Source: Streptomyces sp. f51 (GTDB lineage Bacteria; Actinomycetota; Actinomycetes; Streptomycetales; Streptomycetaceae). From it: 64,000 bases of DNA. Made by a program: the position numbers and the translations under genes. Positions 34,905 to 43,607 of the stretch are shown one piece after another. Numbering within the stretch: the first letter of the stretch is position 1; each line of letters opens with the position of its first letter. Location of the stretch: the NCBI RefSeq assembly GCF_037940415.1, contig NZ_CP149798.1, positions 3,775,001-3,839,000 of the forward strand. The letters run 5' to 3'. Below the pieces are notes generated by a model. The model did no database searches. It was not told where the DNA came from and worked only from the letters and a program-made list of their open reading frames with translations.

Positions 34905-35843
34905 ATGACTGAGACCCAACACCCCGTGCACCAGGGGAACATGACCAGGCGCAAGGTCGTCGTCGCGGGCGGCGTGGCCGTGGCGGCCGTCGGCGTGGGC
35001 GGCGCGGCCGCCGTGAACGCGTTCGCGGACGAGGCCACGACCGGGACCACGACGGCCGCGTCCGGGGCGGAGAGCTGTTACACGCTGACCTCCGAGACCA
35101 CCGAGGGCCCCTACTACATCGACGCGGACAAGATCCGCCAGGACATCACCGAGGACCGGCCGGGCATCCCGCTGACCCTCGCGCTCAAGGTGATCGACGC
35201 CGAGACGTGCAGACCGGTCAGGGACGCGGCGGTGGACATCTGGCACTGCTCGGCGCTGGGCGTGTACTCCGGCTACGAGGCGATGAGCAACGGCGGTGGC
35301 GGCGGCGGTCCTTCGGGCGGACCCACGGACGTCCCGTCCGGCACCCCGACGGGTGAGCCCCCCTCCGGTCCGCCCCCGGGAGGCGGTGGCGGGCACGCCG
35401 AGCCCACCGACGACAAGCGGTATCTGCGCGGCACCTGGAGGACCGACCGGCACGGCCGGGTCACCTTCAGGACGCGCTTCCCCGGCTGGTACCGGGGCCG
35501 TTGCGTCCACATCCATGTGAAGGTCCATGTGGACGGCACCTGGACCGACGCCGGCTACGAGGGCGGCCACGCCTGTCACACGGGCCAGCTCTTCTTCTCG
35601 GAGGAGTCCGTCCTGGCCTCGGCGGAGGTCGCCCCGTACTCCACGAGCACGACCCCCCGCACGACGCTGGACGAGGACACGATCTACCCGGGCAACGGGC
35701 ACGAGGGCGGCCTTCTGTACCTCGCGTACGACAGGAGGCACATCGCGCGGGGTGTCCACGCTCGGCTGACGATGGGCGTCGCCCCGGACGAGACCCACGA
35801 CAGCACCGACACCGGTCCGAGCCCGTCGGCCACGTCGTCCTGA
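34905..35843 (+). CDS. Tat-exported intradiol ring-cleavage dioxygenase
   Basis: 312 aa. A twin-arginine signal (MTRRKVVVAGG, Arg-Arg 15-16) with a hydrophobic core ends near NAFA-D, so the enzyme is exported folded with its cofactor. The catalytic beta-sandwich carries the non-haem Fe(III) ligands: Tyr in EGPYYID (about 70), Tyr 196 in GWYRGRCVHIHVKV and His 202/204. It should cleave catechol-like diols between the hydroxyls outside the cell. Odd: a 37-residue Gly/Pro/Ser insertion (about 128-164) interrupts the domain after GVYSGYEAMS, where close relatives have a short loop. It is a single gene without a catechol pathway nearby. Confidence 0.88.
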   Translation: MTETQHPVHQGNMTRRKVVVAGGVAVAAVGVGGAAAVNAFADEATTGTTTAASGAESCYTLTSETTEGPYYIDADKIRQDITEDRPGIPLTLALKVIDAETCRPVRDAAVDIWHCSALGVYSGYEAMSNGGGGGGPSGGPTDVPSGTPTGEPPSGPPPGGGGGHAEPTDDKRYLRGTWRTDRHGRVTFRTRFPGWYRGRCVHIHVKVHVDGTWTDAGYEGGHACHTGQLFFSEESVLASAEVAPYSTSTTPRTTLDEDTIYPGNGHEGGLLYLAYDRRHIARGVHARLTMGVAPDETHDSTDTGPSPSATSS

Positions 35844-35862
35844 CCGCGCGGCCCGGCAACGG

Positions 35863-36342
35863 TCAGGTGTCGTACGTGCCGTCCCACGGCTCGGAGAAAC
35901 CGAGGCGGTCGGGGTACAGCTCGGCCCAGGCCTCGCCCTCGTCCACGCCGGTCAGCAGGCCGAACAGCACACCGTCGACGGTGATCCGGAACGGCCGGAT
36001 CGCTATGTCCGTGTACGAGCGGCGGGGCAGGCTGCGGAGCAGCTTCGCCAGGTGGACGCGGGCGCGGGAGAGCACCGAGAACTCGCCTGCCGGGGTCCGC
36101 TGCTGGTCGGCCCAGGTACCGGCGCACCAGACCTCCGAGTCGCGGTAGCGGCCCTCGGAGTCGAAGGTGTGAAGAACCGTGTACAGACGTTTGTGCTCTT
36201 CCCAGCCGTCGTCGGGACGGAACCCTTCGGGGAAGGCGTACGTGATCGACGCCAGGAACTGACCGTCCGCGTACCGGCCGATGGTCTCGGTGCGGTGCTT
36301 CGGTTCGTAGGCGATCGGAATGACCTCGGGGACTGCCACCAT
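35863..36342 (-). CDS. Conserved hypothetical protein, function unknown
   Basis: 159 aa from ATG 36342, the nearest start to the clearly coding block VPEVIPIAYEPKHRTETIGRYADGQFLASITYAFPEGF; ATG 36354 or a longer reading to 36459 are possible. The sequence is rich in aromatic and charged residues, with no signal peptide and no membrane span. Segments VWCAGTWADQQRTPAGEFSVLSRARVHLAKLLRSLPRRSYTDIAIRPFRITVDGVLFGL suggest alternating strands and a helix. I recognise no catalytic motif. It sits alone between the dioxygenase and a terminator, converging with the dioxygenase. Confidence 0.75.
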   Translation of the reverse strand: MVAVPEVIPIAYEPKHRTETIGRYADGQFLASITYAFPEGFRPDDGWEEHKRLYTVLHTFDSEGRYRDSEVWCAGTWADQQRTPAGEFSVLSRARVHLAKLLRSLPRRSYTDIAIRPFRITVDGVLFGLLTGVDEGEAWAELYPDRLGFSEPWDGTYDT

Positions 36343-36474
36343 GGCGGAAACCATACGGGTGACCGGGGGTTTAGTGGAGCCGGGGTCCATTACGGATCGG
36401 CGGCATCGGACAGAGAGTCGCTTTCCCGGCTCTTTGCCGGGTCTTAACCGCCCTCTCACCTGGTTCCCGGCGAC

Positions 36475-36517
36475 GGGAAGGGGGCACCGGACGGGTCCGT
36501 CCAGTGCCCCCTTTCCC
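36475..36517 (-). terminator. Terminator of the FG-GAP protein gene
   Basis: GGGAAGGGGGCAC (36475-36487) pairs with GTGCCCCCTTTCCC (36504-36517) with one bulged base, and an inner GGAC/GTCC pair is possible. It lies 12 bp after the stop of the large minus-strand gene. Confidence 0.7.
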
Positions 36518-36528
36518 GGCCGGAAGCC

Positions 36529-39500
36529 TCAGGAGAGCGACCGGTATCCGCTCCAGCCGGTGGCGATTTTCGTGCGGGAACCGAACGAACCGCGGCCGTC
36601 CCCGTTGTTGCGGTACAGGTTGCCGCTCGTGTCCCGGGACACCAGGTCGGCCCGGCCGTCGTCGGTGATGTCACCGACGCCGACGACGGCGTTGTAGGAG
36701 CCGCCCCAGTCGCCGAACACCTTCACCCGGGCGGCGAAGGTTCCGTCGCCCTTGCCGTGGTAGCGGTAGAGGGTGTTGGACGTGTCCTGGGCGAGCAGGT
36801 CGCCGATGCCGTCGCCGTCGAGGTCACCGGCCCCGACGATCTTCTTGTAGCCCTTCCAGGCGTCGTAGAGCTTCACGCGGGCCGACAGCGTGCCCGTGCT
36901 CGTCCCCTTGAAGAGGTAGACGGTCCCGGTGGACGCGACGCGCGCGATCAGGTCGGGCCGGCCGTCGCCGCTCACGTCGCCGGGCGAGGTCAGGACGTCG
37001 TACTGCGTCCAGCCGCTGCTCGCGAGCGTGGTGTACGACGTCTTCGGGGTCACCGCGGCGCCGCAGCGCGGCTTGTAGAGGCGCAGGGCCCCGCTGCTCA
37101 GCCGGACGAGGACGTCGTTGCAGCGGTCGCCGCTCAGGTCGCCGAACGGCACGGCCTTGACGCTGGTGGCCCAGCCGGAGCCGCTGACCTTCTCGCCGAA
37201 CTTCCCGGTGCCGGTGCCCGACTGGAAGGTCAGGGCGCCGGACGAGTTCAGGGTGAGGAGGTCGCCGCGGCCGTCGGGTCCGTCCGGGCTGGAGAAGTCG
37301 TGCCGTACGGGCGCGCCGCCGGAAAGGAAGCCGTCGCCGGTGGCCACGGTGACCGCCGCGGAGGTGCCGGTGCCGGTGGCCTTGAGAACCCAGGTGAACA
37401 ACCCGTTGGGGAAGCGGGCGTTGTCGGCCGTCGTGCCGTACCAGTCCGTCGCCACCGAGACGGTGGAAGCACCCCCGGTGACCGTGCGGGTCGCCTTGCC
37501 CCGCGGGCCGCTCTGGACGGAAGTGAAGGTCACCGACCAGGAGCTGACGGGGCGGGAGAGCAGCCAGAGACCCTGGAAGGGCATGCCCCCGTCGACGTAG
37601 GACGGAGTCTCGCTCCCGAAGACCGTCACGGCCGACGGCGTGACACCGGTCCTGGCGATGTGCGTCCGTTCGTACAGGTCGGTCCAGGCCACCAGGCCCG
37701 TGTACTCGTCCACGGTCCACTTGAAGCGGCGGTCCATGGCGAGGCCGGTGTCGGCGACGTCGGTGGCGAGCACGCGGCCGGTGCCGGTCGCCGCGTCGGT
37801 CAGCACCAGGGTGCCGGCGGCGCGGTCGTGGCGGACGGTGAAGCCGTCGCCGAGCAGCACGTCGCCGCCGCTCACCGCACGCGAGGTGGCCGCCTTGGTG
37901 TCGTACACGCCGGCCGAGCCGTCGCCGCACGTCCAGTACACCCAGCGGCCCGCCGCCTGGAGCTCGTCCGGCACGCAGGACATGCCCGGGACCGTCACCG
38001 TCGCGAGGGTCTTGTTCTCGGTCAGGCTGTACGAGGTGAGCTTGCCCGTGGTGGAGGCGCTCCACAGGGTGGGGCCGTTGAGGGCGGCCGCGCGCACGGA
38101 CCGCTTCAGCATCTGGCCCTGGCCGAACTCGCCGATGTACTGCTCCGGGGAGGTGCCCCCGGAGTCGTAGACCGCGTAGTTGTCCGAGACGTCGACGATG
38201 TGGCCGCCCGTGGTGCCGAACTCCAGGGTCCAGTCCGACCAGCCGTCCTTGATGGCGGTCAGCCGGTCCTTGCCGCTCAGGCCGGTGCCGGTGGTGCCGA
38301 GGAAGGCGTCCCGCGCGTCGTCGCCGAGGTTGCCCCAGAGCATCGAGCAGGCCGTGCCCGGGTACGGGCAGCGGGTGAGCACCCTGTCCCCGGCCTCCGG
38401 CGCGGAGGCGGTGAGCTGCCCGCCGACCACGGCGAGTGTGCGCCGCGAGGTGGTGTCCATGGTGCTGCTCGGGTCGTCCTCGGCCACGCGCAGGGCGCCC
38501 CGGCTGAGCGCGAGACCGGTCTTGGCGTTCTCCGTCGCCGGGATCTGGGCCAGCTGCTCCAGGCCGGGCGTGCCGTCCGCGGCCACGGCGAACCGCCGTA
38601 CCCACCAGTCGCTCGCGTCGGTGCCGCCGGTGACGAGGGCCGTGCCGCCGGACGCGCGGACGGCGTACGCCCCCGCCTTGGCCGCCAGGGTGCGCGAGGA
38701 GCCGTCCAGGAGGGAGTCCGCCCGCAGCGCGCTGGTGCCGGTGCCGGTGTGCAGCGGGAGCAGCAGCCGGTCGCCGGAGAGCACGGGGGCGCCGTCGAGC
38801 TGGGCACCGGGCGCGGGCAGGTCGATCACCTGCTCGTCGGCGCCGGGGTCGGTGCGGGGCTTGACGTGCAGGTCGCCGCTCGCCGGGTCGTACCAGCCGA
38901 TCCGGTCGTCACCGAGGACGGTGTACGGCCGGGCGCTCATGCCGGAGAAGACCTCGGTGGCGGTGGCCGTCGCCAGGTCGAGGTAGTACAGGTCGCTGTC
39001 GACCTTGAACAGCACGCCGTGCGCGTCGGCGGCCGTGACGGCACCCGAGGTGATTCGCATCCAGTCGGGCGTGATGGCGCGGGAGCGCCAGGCGCCGTCG
39101 ACGCGGTCGTGCACCGAGTACTCGGTGAGGACCGTCCGTCCGGCGAGCCCCCGGTACGCCTCCGTGGAGGTGAACGACGAGGACGTCCGGGTCGCCGGGT
39201 CCCACAGGGCGACGGAGCCGGCCGACGGCAGCGCGACCAGGTCGCCGTCGCTGCCGTACCAGGCGGTCGGGCAGGTCGACGAGCCGAGGCTCGCGCAGAC
39301 ACCCGTGGGCGCGTACACGCCGTCGGCGGTCCTGAGGACCGTGCTGGTGCCGTCGGCGTAGTCCGTCCACAGCAGTCCGGTGATCCCGCTCTGCCGGTGC
39401 AGGAAGCCGCTCGCGCCGGCCACCAGCGGGCGGTCGGCGCGAGGCTGCGTGCCGACGGGGTCGGTCAGGGTGATCCCGGAGGTGGACCCGGCCGGTGCGG

Positions 39501-39618
39501 CCGGGTCCGCCGAGGCGCCGTTCTGCGGCAGAACGGCAAGGGTGGCGGCCGCCAAGGCGACCGCGACGGAGGAGACGGCCGCGGCAAGGCCGCGCCGTCT
39601 CGGGGCGTGTCTGCCCAC
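36529..39618 (-). CDS. Large secreted protein with C-terminal FG-GAP/VCBS repeats
   Basis: 1029 aa. GTG start 39618 with GGGAGGG 9 nt upstream. A signal peptide (basic MGRHAPRRRG then hydrophobic core, cleavage near ASA-D about residue 37) is followed by a long beta-propeller-like region (about 45-640). An Ig-like stretch comes next, and four FG-GAP/VCBS repeats run from about 830 to the end: GDLSGDRCNDVLVRLSSG, GDVSGDGRPDLIARVAS, GDLDGDGIGDLLAQDTS and GDITDDGRADLVSRDTS. Each holds the calcium-binding DxDxDG-type loop. These repeats are integrin-like ligand or carbohydrate-binding modules. The function is unknown; it is probably an extracellular binding protein. A terminator follows the gene. 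Confidence 0.85.
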   Translation of the reverse strand: MGRHAPRRRGLAAAVSSVAVALAAATLAVLPQNGASADPAAPAGSTSGITLTDPVGTQPRADRPLVAGASGFLHRQSGITGLLWTDYADGTSTVLRTADGVYAPTGVCASLGSSTCPTAWYGSDGDLVALPSAGSVALWDPATRTSSSFTSTEAYRGLAGRTVLTEYSVHDRVDGAWRSRAITPDWMRITSGAVTAADAHGVLFKVDSDLYYLDLATATATEVFSGMSARPYTVLGDDRIGWYDPASGDLHVKPRTDPGADEQVIDLPAPGAQLDGAPVLSGDRLLLPLHTGTGTSALRADSLLDGSSRTLAAKAGAYAVRASGGTALVTGGTDASDWWVRRFAVAADGTPGLEQLAQIPATENAKTGLALSRGALRVAEDDPSSTMDTTSRRTLAVVGGQLTASAPEAGDRVLTRCPYPGTACSMLWGNLGDDARDAFLGTTGTGLSGKDRLTAIKDGWSDWTLEFGTTGGHIVDVSDNYAVYDSGGTSPEQYIGEFGQGQMLKRSVRAAALNGPTLWSASTTGKLTSYSLTENKTLATVTVPGMSCVPDELQAAGRWVYWTCGDGSAGVYDTKAATSRAVSGGDVLLGDGFTVRHDRAAGTLVLTDAATGTGRVLATDVADTGLAMDRRFKWTVDEYTGLVAWTDLYERTHIARTGVTPSAVTVFGSETPSYVDGGMPFQGLWLLSRPVSSWSVTFTSVQSGPRGKATRTVTGGASTVSVATDWYGTTADNARFPNGLFTWVLKATGTGTSAAVTVATGDGFLSGGAPVRHDFSSPDGPDGRGDLLTLNSSGALTFQSGTGTGKFGEKVSGSGWATSVKAVPFGDLSGDRCNDVLVRLSSGALRLYKPRCGAAVTPKTSYTTLASSGWTQYDVLTSPGDVSGDGRPDLIARVASTGTVYLFKGTSTGTLSARVKLYDAWKGYKKIVGAGDLDGDGIGDLLAQDTSNTLYRYHGKGDGTFAARVKVFGDWGGSYNAVVGVGDITDDGRADLVSRDTSGNLYRNNGDGRGSFGSRTKIATGWSGYRSLS

Positions 39619-39727
39619 GTGCGTTGTCCCTCCCCACGAGGGCGCTCGCCCCCGCCAAGTGAGCGGACTTTACCAGCCCTTTTCCTTCCCTTGACGGGTG
39701 GGTGGGCCGGTACGCACGGGGGTCGGG

Positions 39728-41461
39728 TCAGCCCTGCTCGCCGCCGAAGCGCTCCTTGTACGACTCCAGGTCCTCGTCCGTGATCTTGGCGAAGAGGACC
39801 GGGGGAACCGTGAAGGGGGTTCCGGCGGGGAGGAAGGCCAGGGCGCGGGCCTCGTCCGCGGTCACCCAGGCCGCCGTGTCGTCCGCGAGGGCGAAGGCCG
39901 AGCGCATCGCGCGGGCGGACGCCGGGATGAAGGGCTCCGACACCACCGAGTAGAGGTGGATCAGGTTCATCGCCGTGCGGAGCGTCAGCGCGGCGCCCTC
40001 CGGGCTGGTCTTGATCTCCAGCCAGGGGGCCTTCTCCTCCAGGTAGGAGTTGCCCGCGGACCACAGGGCGCGCAGCGCGGCCGCGGCCTTGCGGAACTGG
40101 AGGGCCTCCATCTGGGACTCGTACTCCGCGAGCAGGCCCGCGATCTCGACGCCCAGCTTCGCCTCGGCCTCGCCGGCCTCCGCACCCGCCGGGACCTCCT
40201 CGCCGAAGCGCTTCTTGGAGAAGGACAGGACGCGGTTGACGAAGTTGCCGAGGGTGTCGGCCAGGTCCTTGTTCACCGTGGTGGTGAAGTGCTCCCAGGT
40301 GAACGAGGAGTCGTCCGACTCGGGAGCGTTGGCGATGAGGAAGTAGCGCCAGTAGTCGGCGGGCAGGATGGCCAGCGCCTGGTCGGTGAAGACACCGCGC
40401 TTCTGCGACGTGGAGAACTTCCCGCCGTAGTACGTCAGCCAGTTGAAGGCCTTGACGTAGTCGACCTTCTTCCACGGCTCGCGCACGCCCAGCTCGGTGG
40501 CCGGGAACATCACGGTGTGGAAGGGGACGTTGTCCTTGGCCATGAACTGCGTGTAGCGGACGGGGTTCTCACCGGAGTCCGCGTCGTACCACCAGGACTT
40601 CCAGTCGCGGTTCTCGGCGTCCTGGCCGGACTGGTCGGCCCACTCCTTCGTCGCGCCGATGTACTCGATCGGGGCGTCGAACCAGACGTAGAAGACCTTG
40701 CCCTCGGCCGCCAGCTCCGGCCAGGTGTCGGCCGGGACCGGGACGCCCCAGTCCAGGTCACGGGTGATCGCGCGGTCGTGCAGGCCCTCGGTCAGCCACT
40801 TGCGGGCGATGGAGGAGGCGAGCTGCGGCCACTCGGACTCGTGCCGGGCCACCCACTCCTCGACCTCGTGCTGGAGCTTGGACTGGAGCAGGAACAGGTG
40901 CTTCGTCTCGCGGACCTCCAGGTCCGTCGAGCCGGAGATCGCCGAACGCGGGTCGATCAGGTCCGTGGGGTCGAGGACGCGCGTGCAGTTCTCGCACTGG
41001 TCGCCGCGGGCCTTGTCGTATCCGCAGTGCGGGCAGGTGCCCTCGACATAGCGGTCCGGGAGGAAGCGGCCGTCGGCCGGCGAGTACACCTGACGGATCG
41101 CGCGCTCCTCGATGAAGCCGTTCTCGTTCAGGCGGCGCGCGAAGTGCTGGGTGATGTCGCGGTTCTCCGGGCTGGAGCTGCGGCCGAAGTAGTCGAAGGC
41201 CAGCTCGAAGCCGTCGTACACGGCCTTCTGCGCGTCGTGCGCCTGCGCGCAGAACTCGTCGACCGGCAGACCGCGCTCCTTGGCGGCCAGCTCGGCGGGG
41301 GTGCCGTGCTCGTCCGTCGCGCAGATGTACAGGACGTCGTGACCGCGCTGGCGGAGGTACCGGGAGTACACGTCCGCCGGGAGCATGGACCCCACCATGT
41401 TGCCCAGGTGCTTGATCCCGTTGATGTACGGAAGGGCGCTGGTGATGAGGTGTCGAGCCAT
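39728..41461 (-). CDS. metG: Methionyl-tRNA synthetase
   Basis: 577 aa class I synthetase. HIGH-type signature HLGN in [15 protein letters not shown] (about 11-25), zinc-binding knuckles [17 protein letters not shown] (about 140-156), and a KMSKS-equivalent STSQKRG (about 345). The last is a variant lacking the first lysine of KMSKS, as in other members of this archaeal/eukaryal-like branch. An alpha-helical anticodon domain follows, and the C-terminal EMAPII-like tRNA-binding domain seen in E. coli is missing. ATG 41461 with GGGAG 9 nt upstream; a reading to 41557 is rejected because the family starts at [15 protein letters not shown]. Confidence 0.95.
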   Translation of the reverse strand: MARHLITSALPYINGIKHLGNMVGSMLPADVYSRYLRQRGHDVLYICATDEHGTPAELAAKERGLPVDEFCAQAHDAQKAVYDGFELAFDYFGRSSSPENRDITQHFARRLNENGFIEERAIRQVYSPADGRFLPDRYVEGTCPHCGYDKARGDQCENCTRVLDPTDLIDPRSAISGSTDLEVRETKHLFLLQSKLQHEVEEWVARHESEWPQLASSIARKWLTEGLHDRAITRDLDWGVPVPADTWPELAAEGKVFYVWFDAPIEYIGATKEWADQSGQDAENRDWKSWWYDADSGENPVRYTQFMAKDNVPFHTVMFPATELGVREPWKKVDYVKAFNWLTYYGGKFSTSQKRGVFTDQALAILPADYWRYFLIANAPESDDSSFTWEHFTTTVNKDLADTLGNFVNRVLSFSKKRFGEEVPAGAEAGEAEAKLGVEIAGLLAEYESQMEALQFRKAAAALRALWSAGNSYLEEKAPWLEIKTSPEGAALTLRTAMNLIHLYSVVSEPFIPASARAMRSAFALADDTAAWVTADEARALAFLPAGTPFTVPPVLFAKITDEDLESYKERFGGEQG

Positions 41462-41561
41462 CGCGGGCTGCTCCCAGGTCGCTGCGTGGGGCGACGATCG
41501 CGTCCGGTTTCCGGTGGGCGGCTCGTCGCCGGTGAACCTTGAAATCGTAGCCGACATGGGT

Positions 41562-41605
41562 GGGCCGCCCGCTTCCCGTTTTAAGGCGTGGGAAGGGGGC
41601 GGCCC
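41562..41605 (-). terminator. Terminator of the VWA gene
   Basis: Sixteen-bp stem (41562-41577 with 41590-41605) with one mismatch, around a 12-nt loop containing TTTTAA. It lies 20 bp downstream of the VWA gene stop, before metG on the same strand. Confidence 0.65.
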
Positions 41606-41624
41606 GGGTGCTGCCTACGGGGGG

Positions 41625-43364
41625 TTACGGGCGCCAGTTCTCCAGCACGCCGTCGTAGACCTCGACGTCCGTCAGTTCGCGCGGGGCCGGGCCCGCGTGG
41701 AAGAAGGCCGTGTTCCCGGTCTTCAGCCTGCGCAGGTAGTCGAAGGCCTTGTTGTCGTGCTCGCCGAAGGCGACGAAGGAGAAGAAGACGCCCGGGTGGT
41801 TCTTCGCCGCGTCCGTGAGGGACTGGGTGGCCGGGGTCTTGGCGTCCGGGGCGCCGTCCGTCTGGAAGATGACCAGGGCGGGGCCGGTCGCGCCCGAGTT
41901 CTGGTGGTGGGTGACGACTTCCTCGACGGCCACGTGGTAGCTCGTACGGCCCATGCGGCCGAGGCCGGCGTGCAGGTCGTCGATCTTGTTCTCGTGCTCG
42001 GGGAGGGTGAGGGCGCCGGTGCCGTCCAGCTCGGTGGAGAAGAAGACGACGTGGACGGTCGCCTCCGGGTCCAGGTGGGCGGCGAGGGCGAGGGCCTGCT
42101 CGCCCAGGGCCTGGGCGGAGCCGTCCTTGTAGTAGGCGCGCATGGAGGACGAGCGGTCGAGGACCAGGTAGACCTGGGCGCGGGTGCCGGTGAGGTTCCG
42201 CTTCTCCAGCGCGGAACCCGCTTCCTGGTACGCCGTCACCAGGGCCGGGGCCTCGGACTTGACCCGGGCCACCGCGACGGCGGGGTCGCCCGCCGCCTCA
42301 CCCGTGCTGCCGGCTGCCGCCTCGGGCTCGGTGACGGCCTCCGGCTCGGGCTCGGTGACGGCCTCCGGCTCGGGCTCGGTGACGGCCTCCGCCTCGGGCT
42401 CGGTGACGGCCTCCGGCTCGGGCTCGACTACGGGCTCGGCCTCGGCGACCGGCTCCGCCTCGGCTTCGCCTTCGGCGGGGTCGTTCCCACCCGCACCACC
42501 CGTGCTGCTTTCGCCGTCGGAGGCGGGGGTCGCCAGTGGGGCCTCGCCACCGTCGGCGACAGCGGGTACGTCCACCGGAGCGGCCTCGGCCGCCACCACG
42601 GTCACCACATCGGCCTCGGCGACCGGCTCGGCCTCAGCGACGGGCTCGGCCTCGGCGACCGGGGCGGCCTCTGCCTCGATGTCGGCGGCAGCCTGCGGCT
42701 CGGCGACGGGGTCGGGCTCGGTTTCCGCCTCGGCGACGGACTCCGGCTCGGCTACGGGTTCAGCCTCGACTTCGGCAACCGGCTCGGCCTCGGTGACGGC
42801 CTCGGGCTCGGCTACGGGCTCGGCCTCGACTTCGGCAACCGGCTCGGCCTCGGCTTCGGTGACGGCCTCGGGCTCGGCGACGGGCTCAGCCTCGACCTCG
42901 GCAACCGGCTCGGCCTCGGTGACGGGCTCCGCGGCCGGCTCGGGCTCGGCCTCAGCGGTCGGCTCCGGTTCCGCCTCGGCGGCGGGCGCGGCCTCGGCGG
43001 CGGGCTCGGGCTCGGCTTCGGTCTCCGTGGCGGGCTCGGCGACCGGCTCCGCCGTGGCGGGCTCGGGCTCGGGGGACGGGGCCGGGGTTTCGCTGGTGGG
43101 GTCCGCCGGAGGCGTCTGCTTGGGGACCGTCACGTTGTCGAAGGCCGCCGACACCAGTTCGTCGACCACGGAGGGTTCGGACGCGGGAGCCGGAATCCTC
43201 GGCTCGGCGTCGGAGGCCGGCCCGGCCTCGGGGGAAAGCGTCGGCTCCTCGGCGGGAGCCGGGACCGTCGCGGTCGACGTGGCCTCTCGCGAGGTCTCCG
43301 CGTCAGCGTCACGACCCTTGCGTGAGCGGCCGAACGCATTCCGCAGGAGAGTGAGAATGCCCAT
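41625..43364 (-). CDS. VWA-domain protein with long acidic Ala/Glu/Pro/Val repeat region
   Basis: 579 aa. Residues about 1-30 are basic. Residues about 60-370 are an extremely repetitive Glu/Pro/Ala/Val tract (units [19 protein letters not shown] and EAVTEPEP) with hardly any other residue types. The C-terminal 200 residues form a von Willebrand A domain with a full MIDAS: DRSSS (Asp-x-Ser-x-Ser in [17 protein letters not shown]), Thr in [13 protein letters not shown] and Asp in [12 protein letters not shown] domains of this TerF/TerY-like kind bind partner proteins through a metal. No Ter cluster is adjacent. The tract probably acts as an entropic spacer. ATG 43364. Confidence 0.85.
   Translation of the reverse strand: MGILTLLRNAFGRSRKGRDADAETSREATSTATVPAPAEEPTLSPEAGPASDAEPRIPAPASEPSVVDELVSAAFDNVTVPKQTPPADPTSETPAPSPEPEPATAEPVAEPATETEAEPEPAAEAAPAAEAEPEPTAEAEPEPAAEPVTEAEPVAEVEAEPVAEPEAVTEAEAEPVAEVEAEPVAEPEAVTEAEPVAEVEAEPVAEPESVAEAETEPDPVAEPQAAADIEAEAAPVAEAEPVAEAEPVAEADVVTVVAAEAAPVDVPAVADGGEAPLATPASDGESSTGGAGGNDPAEGEAEAEPVAEAEPVVEPEPEAVTEPEAEAVTEPEPEAVTEPEPEAVTEPEAAAGSTGEAAGDPAVAVARVKSEAPALVTAYQEAGSALEKRNLTGTRAQVYLVLDRSSSMRAYYKDGSAQALGEQALALAAHLDPEATVHVVFFSTELDGTGALTLPEHENKIDDLHAGLGRMGRTSYHVAVEEVVTHHQNSGATGPALVIFQTDGAPDAKTPATQSLTDAAKNHPGVFFSFVAFGEHDNKAFDYLRRLKTGNTAFFHAGPAPRELTDVEVYDGVLENWRP
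42325..42420 (-). repeat. 24-bp tandem repeat x4 inside the VWA gene
   Basis: Four consecutive 24-bp units (consensus on the plus strand GGCTCGGTGACGGCCTCCGG + CTCG, starting at 42325, 42349, 42373 and 42397), almost identical. They encode [12 protein letters not shown] octapeptides on the minus strand. More divergent AEPV-type repeats continue to about 43080. The high DNA identity suggests recent expansion and likely length variation between strains. Confidence 0.85.
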
Positions 43365-43607
43365 GTGCGCAACCCTTCGCGTGAGTTGATCCCGTCAATC
43401 CCTGGCCAGGACGGACACGTAAGGTTAGCGGCCACAGATGGTGATCTTCGGCAGGGGCGGCGCTCCGGACAACCGTCGCGTCAACCCCCCTACAGCGCCC
43501 ACGGGTTCACTTTCCTACCATGGTGATTTGTCGGAATTCCGAGTTCCGTCCGTTCCGCGCGTGGAGTCGGGACGATGGCCGAATAGTCGGTGGCGAAACC
43601 CTCCCTG

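Noticed and set aside
36757..39783. A 1008-codon plus-strand frame opposite the FG-GAP protein
   Set aside because: Antisense of a protein with a signal peptide and clear repeats; composition is that of a shadow frame.
42325..43080. Direct repeats considered as a CRISPR array
   Set aside because: Units are directly adjacent without unique spacers and code for an in-frame repetitive peptide.
41385..43325. A 646-codon plus-strand frame with striking GLGDGLRLG repeats opposite the VWA gene
   Set aside because: The repeats are the antisense image of the Glu/Pro/Ala/Val tract of the real VWA protein; no start site and no fold support.
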